From assembly GCA_047517285.1 (NCBI GenBank), contig JAKZTE010000018.1, positions 1 to 14,917 on the forward strand: DNA of 14,917 nucleotides, read 5' to 3'. Below are positions 12,650 to 14,917 of the stretch, piece by piece (positions within the stretch are counted from its first letter, which is position 1; the number at the start of each line of letters is the position of its first letter). Under the pieces are notes generated by a model. It was not told the DNA's origin. It worked only from the letters and a program-made list of their open reading frames with translations, and did not search any database. Source of the DNA: UBA57 sp963577725. Its GTDB lineage: Archaea > Thermoproteota > Nitrososphaeria > Nitrososphaerales > UBA57. The position numbers and the translations under genes are program-made.

Positions 12650-13494
12650 ATGTTAAACACCTCGATTCCTAATCCATTCGTAAACATTCTAAACGCAATA
12701 TAAATAACTACTAAGATGAAAATATTTGTAAGTAATTTTTCAGTTAACCCCATATTTATTCTGGATCCTAATTGCGCGCCAAAAAACATTCCTATGATTA
12801 TCGGAGAAACAATTACAGCATCAATAAAACCATTGTTAAAAAAAATCAACATTCCAACCAGTGAAGTTGCTCCAATCATGAAACTACTTGTTGCAATGGC
12901 TACTTTTATCGGAACATTCATTATTCTATTCATTATAGGTACAAAAATTGCACCGCCTCCAACTCCTAATAGTCCCGCAAAAATTCCCCCCACTGAACTT
13001 AATATTATCCCCTCTTTCTTTCTTAGCAGTGAGTATTTTACCATCTTTTTTGTACTCTCTTCAAAATATTCTCTTTCTTCCCCGGAATTCAATTCTCTTT
13101 TGATATCGTTCTCTTTCATCGTTCTAGTCTTTCTATACATATCAATTGCCACATATCCCAATACAATTCCAAAAATTATACTCAGAACATTGCTATCTGT
13201 TGATAATGCAGTATATGCACCGACGATTGATCCAATTACTGCACCTATTTCCAGAATTGAACTTAATCTTATGTCGGTTATGCCATTTTTTATATATACT
13301 AAAGATGAACTGCTTGAATTTACTAATACTCCTATGAAACTCAGTCCAATTGCTTCATGTATGGGCATATCGAATAATATTGTTAATGCAGGTACTAGTA
13401 TTATCCCTCCTCCAAGTCCTAATAACGATCCTATCATTCCTGCTATGAAACTTGTTGATAGGATATACAGCAAGAACAGTATCTCCACACGCAT
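12646..13494 (-). CDS. TauE/SafE-family anion exporter
   Basis: A 282-residue polytopic membrane protein with the internal duplication typical of TauE/SafE: GSLLGLGGGIILVPAL near the start (about 22-37) and GLLGVGGGAIFVPIM in the second half (about 169-183), each at the start of a four-helix bundle. Family members export sulfite, sulfoacetate or other organic sulfonates; the substrate cannot be read here. A charged cytoplasmic loop (KENDIKRELNSGEEREYFEESTKK) joins the halves. It is the first gene of a two-gene operon with DUF1634. Confidence 0.92.
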   Translation of the reverse strand: MRVEILFLLYILSTSFIAGMIGSLLGLGGGIILVPALTILFDMPIHEAIGLSFIGVLVNSSSSSLVYIKNGITDIRLSSILEIGAVIGSIVGAYTALSTDSNVLSIIFGIVLGYVAIDMYRKTRTMKENDIKRELNSGEEREYFEESTKKMVKYSLLRKKEGIILSSVGGIFAGLLGVGGGAIFVPIMNRIMNVPIKVAIATSSFMIGATSLVGMLIFFNNGFIDAVIVSPIIIGMFFGAQLGSRINMGLTEKLLTNIFILVVIYIAFRMFTNGLGIEVFNI

Positions 13495-13553
13495 AACTGC
13501 ACAATCTTGTTAATAATATTGTTCTAATTAATGACTAAAATTATTTAATCCCT

Positions 13554-13567
13554 GAAAAACTATAAAT
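13554..13567 (+). promoter_or_regulatory. BRE/TATA promoter of the coiled-coil gene
   Basis: GAAAAAC followed by TATAAAT (13561-13567) is centred 27 bases before the ATG at 13591, the expected spacing for a leaderless archaeal transcript. It favours that ATG over the out-of-frame ATG at 13586. Confidence 0.65.
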
Positions 13568-13590
13568 TATGTTGCGCCTATAAATATGAA

Positions 13591-14391
13591 ATGCTATCGA
13601 GGAAAAAGAAAGAAAGTTCTAAATCTAATGAACTATTGAAAAATAAGATAATTGTACCCATTCTTATTGCATTCATATTTGGATCGATTCTTAGTTATGT
13701 CGTAATACAACCACAAGTTAACAGTTTAAAAACCAACGAAGATGTACTTGAATCACAAATCTCATTTCTTGAAAATCGAATCACTGAACTCAAAATTAAA
13801 GAATCTGAATTAGCCCAATCGCAAACTATCGTTAATGATCTACAATCACAAGCTACTTCTAACGAACTCGAAAATGAGTCTATGTCGCAAAAAATTTCAT
13901 CATTAAATAACGAACTGAATGTTCTTGAAAATCAACTTCAAGATAACAAAATTCAACTTTCTGATTCTATTCTGCGAGCAGAAATCTCTGAATCTGAATT
14001 ATCGAAATTAAATTCTCGTCTAGATTACATAACTGTAACTATTGAAAAATTTGAAAATGATAAGCTTTTACTTGTAGAGCTAAGAAAAGAAATTCCTTCT
14101 AGTAGAAATGAAGCGCATGATCATTGGGGTAGAGTCAAAGGCATAGCAGTAGTTAGTGATCCAACACTCGGTCCAAAAATTGATAAAGTTATCTCTATGA
14201 TTGATGCATACTATGATTGGCTTGACGACCAACCTGGAGTTAATTCCACTGATACAGAATTCTTTAACTGGATTGTTGAAGGTAATATTAGTGGCGCAAT
14301 TAATTATACAGCAGAAATCGGACAATTCCAAAATGATGCATTATTGGCCGTTATTATCAGAATGGACGCTGCTATCAGTATTATTTCTTAA
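13591..14391 (+). CDS. Membrane-anchored coiled-coil protein, unknown function
   Basis: I do not recognise a named family. The 266-residue protein has a basic N-terminus (RKKKESSK), one transmembrane helix (about 19-41), a long heptad-rich coiled coil (about 45-165, rich in Glu, Leu, Ser, Asn and Gln), and a C-terminal globular part of about 100 residues with conserved-looking EAHDHWGRVKGIAV and YYDWLDDQPG. Topology by the positive-inside rule puts the coiled coil and the globular end outside the membrane. It has its own leaderless promoter. A surface stalk or spacer is possible. It is followed 65 bp later by a secreted protein with its own promoter. Confidence 0.8.
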   Translation: MLSRKKKESSKSNELLKNKIIVPILIAFIFGSILSYVVIQPQVNSLKTNEDVLESQISFLENRITELKIKESELAQSQTIVNDLQSQATSNELENESMSQKISSLNNELNVLENQLQDNKIQLSDSILRAEISESELSKLNSRLDYITVTIEKFENDKLLLVELRKEIPSSRNEAHDHWGRVKGIAVVSDPTLGPKIDKVISMIDAYYDWLDDQPGVNSTDTEFFNWIVEGNISGAINYTAEIGQFQNDALLAVIIRMDAAISIIS

Positions 14392-14426
14392 TCCTGTTGA
14401 TAATTATTTCTCTAATTAATAAACTC

Positions 14427-14436
14427 TTTAAATATT
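14427..14436 (+). promoter_or_regulatory. TATA box of the secreted sialidase-like gene
   Basis: TTTAAATATT is centred about 26 bases before the ATG at 14457, the spacing expected for a leaderless transcript, and marks this gene as independently transcribed. Confidence 0.6.
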
Positions 14437-14456
14437 TTAATAACAAATATAATTAA

Positions 14457-14917
14457 ATGAAAATATTCCCCTATGCCGCATTATTCCTTCTTGTATTCAC
14501 TTTACTAATTCCTTTGTATAATCCTGCGTCTGCAGGACCTGAAGATATTCTTTGGAGTGGCGCTCGACCATACAGAGCAATTTCTCCACTTATTCCAGAA
14601 AGCGGTATAATGTTTCATGAACCTGTTTCCAAAGTATTTTCCGGTGCTTCCCAAGGGGTAGTTAGAGGCGAAGATGTCCGTTTTGCTAATGCGAAGAAAG
14701 GCGCAATGGAAGAATGGATTAATGACAATGTTGATTTTGCCGGCGCTGATAATAATCAAGATGTTCGATTCCAAGCAGCTGGCGCTGCCGCTTTAGTTCC
14801 TTATCGTGACCCATCACAAAAATTTAGTAGGAATATTCTTATTACAAGAGATTTTGGTACTACCCCTGTTCAAACTGAACCAGTACTTGCCGTAAATCCT
14901 AATGATCCTGAACATCT
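14457..14917 (+). CDS. Secreted sialidase/BNR-like protein (partial, 3' end outside)
   Basis: The frame from the ATG is open to the window edge: 153 codons plus two bases. It begins with a signal peptide (KIFPYAALFLLVFTLLIPLY) and a likely cleavage after Ala26 (NPASA/GP). The last part, KFSRNILITRDFGTTPVQTEPVLAVNPNDPEH, resembles the start of sialidase/BNR-type beta-propeller proteins, in which VAVNPxDP precedes the first blade. The rest is unseen, so catalytic residues cannot be judged; thaumarchaeal proteins of this kind are often annotated as exo-alpha-sialidase or BNR-repeat proteins without biochemical support. Export and its closeness to the coiled-coil membrane protein suggest cell-surface work. 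Confidence 0.75.
   Translation, partial: MKIFPYAALFLLVFTLLIPLYNPASAGPEDILWSGARPYRAISPLIPESGIMFHEPVSKVFSGASQGVVRGEDVRFANAKKGAMEEWINDNVDFAGADNNQDVRFQAAGAAALVPYRDPSQKFSRNILITRDFGTTPVQTEPVLAVNPNDPEH

Noticed and set aside
12716..13513. Long plus-strand open frame of 265 codons
   Set aside because: It is antisense to the TauE/SafE gene, whose two GxGGG repeats and membrane helices are clear; the plus-strand translation shows no family features.

Overview
The window reads as a chromosomal segment from an ammonia-oxidizing-type thaumarchaeon (Nitrosopumilus-like), judged from the sequence alone. It is AT-rich and carries archaeal/eukaryal information genes (aIF5A with a hypusine site, Nob1, an OB-fold single-strand-binding protein), a twice-interrupted tRNA gene with bulge-helix-bulge introns, several TTG starts, and TATA boxes about 25-30 bases before start codons (leaderless style). 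A DnaJ lies next to the tail of a probable DnaK. No transposase, integrase, CRISPR array or phage gene is visible. Apart from one decayed gene, the region looks like densely packed housekeeping DNA.

Layout. 1-1262: tail of a probable dnaK ending in ten exact-length 12-bp repeats (VAEP tail), overlapping dnaJ by ATGA. 1267-1665 (minus): aIF5A, divergent from 1718-4996 (plus), a tight run of nadK, nob1, a ZIP metal transporter, a membrane-anchored CuA-like cupredoxin and a presenilin-type intramembrane protease. 5056-5451: F420/flavin-type PPOX protein, followed by a broken methylthiotransferase pseudogene (5460-5943). 5947-6050 (minus): tRNA-Gln(UUG) with two introns, just downstream of a DUF354 GT-B-like gene (6066-7154, minus). 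7257-10217 (plus): a sugar-nucleotide cassette of a divergent nucleotide-sugar-dehydrogenase-like protein, a Gfo/Idh/MocA oxidoreductase, a Trm112-like zinc protein and a hexapeptide acyltransferase, then a BCP-type peroxiredoxin (10236-10724). 10721-11950 (minus): a MraY/GPT-type glycosyl-phosphate transferase and a small two-TM protein. 12030-12320: OB-fold protein. 12317-13494 (minus): DUF1634 plus a TauE/SafE exporter. 13591-14391: a membrane-anchored coiled-coil protein. 14457 to the edge: a secreted sialidase/BNR-like protein, cut by the window end.

How the parts may work together. 6066-11950 is enriched in enzymes for activated sugars and lipid-linked glycans (GT-B-like, oxidoreductase, acetyltransferase, GPT/MraY), which fits protein N-glycosylation or surface-glycan synthesis; this is inference from families and proximity. 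ZIP and CuA-like genes abut with no gap, suggesting shared metal handling. DUF1634 and TauE/SafE overlap by ATGA and are known to co-occur.

Most notable points: (1) a tRNA-Gln whose 20-nt intron after position 10 and 11-nt intron after position 37 both form good central BHB helices; (2) a CuA-type site in which the usual axial Met is His; (3) a methylthiotransferase gene lost by a large internal deletion, a frameshift and a stop; (4) a nucleotide-sugar-dehydrogenase-like protein with no recognizable catalytic Cys; (5) one near-palindromic TATA box placed to serve two divergent genes.
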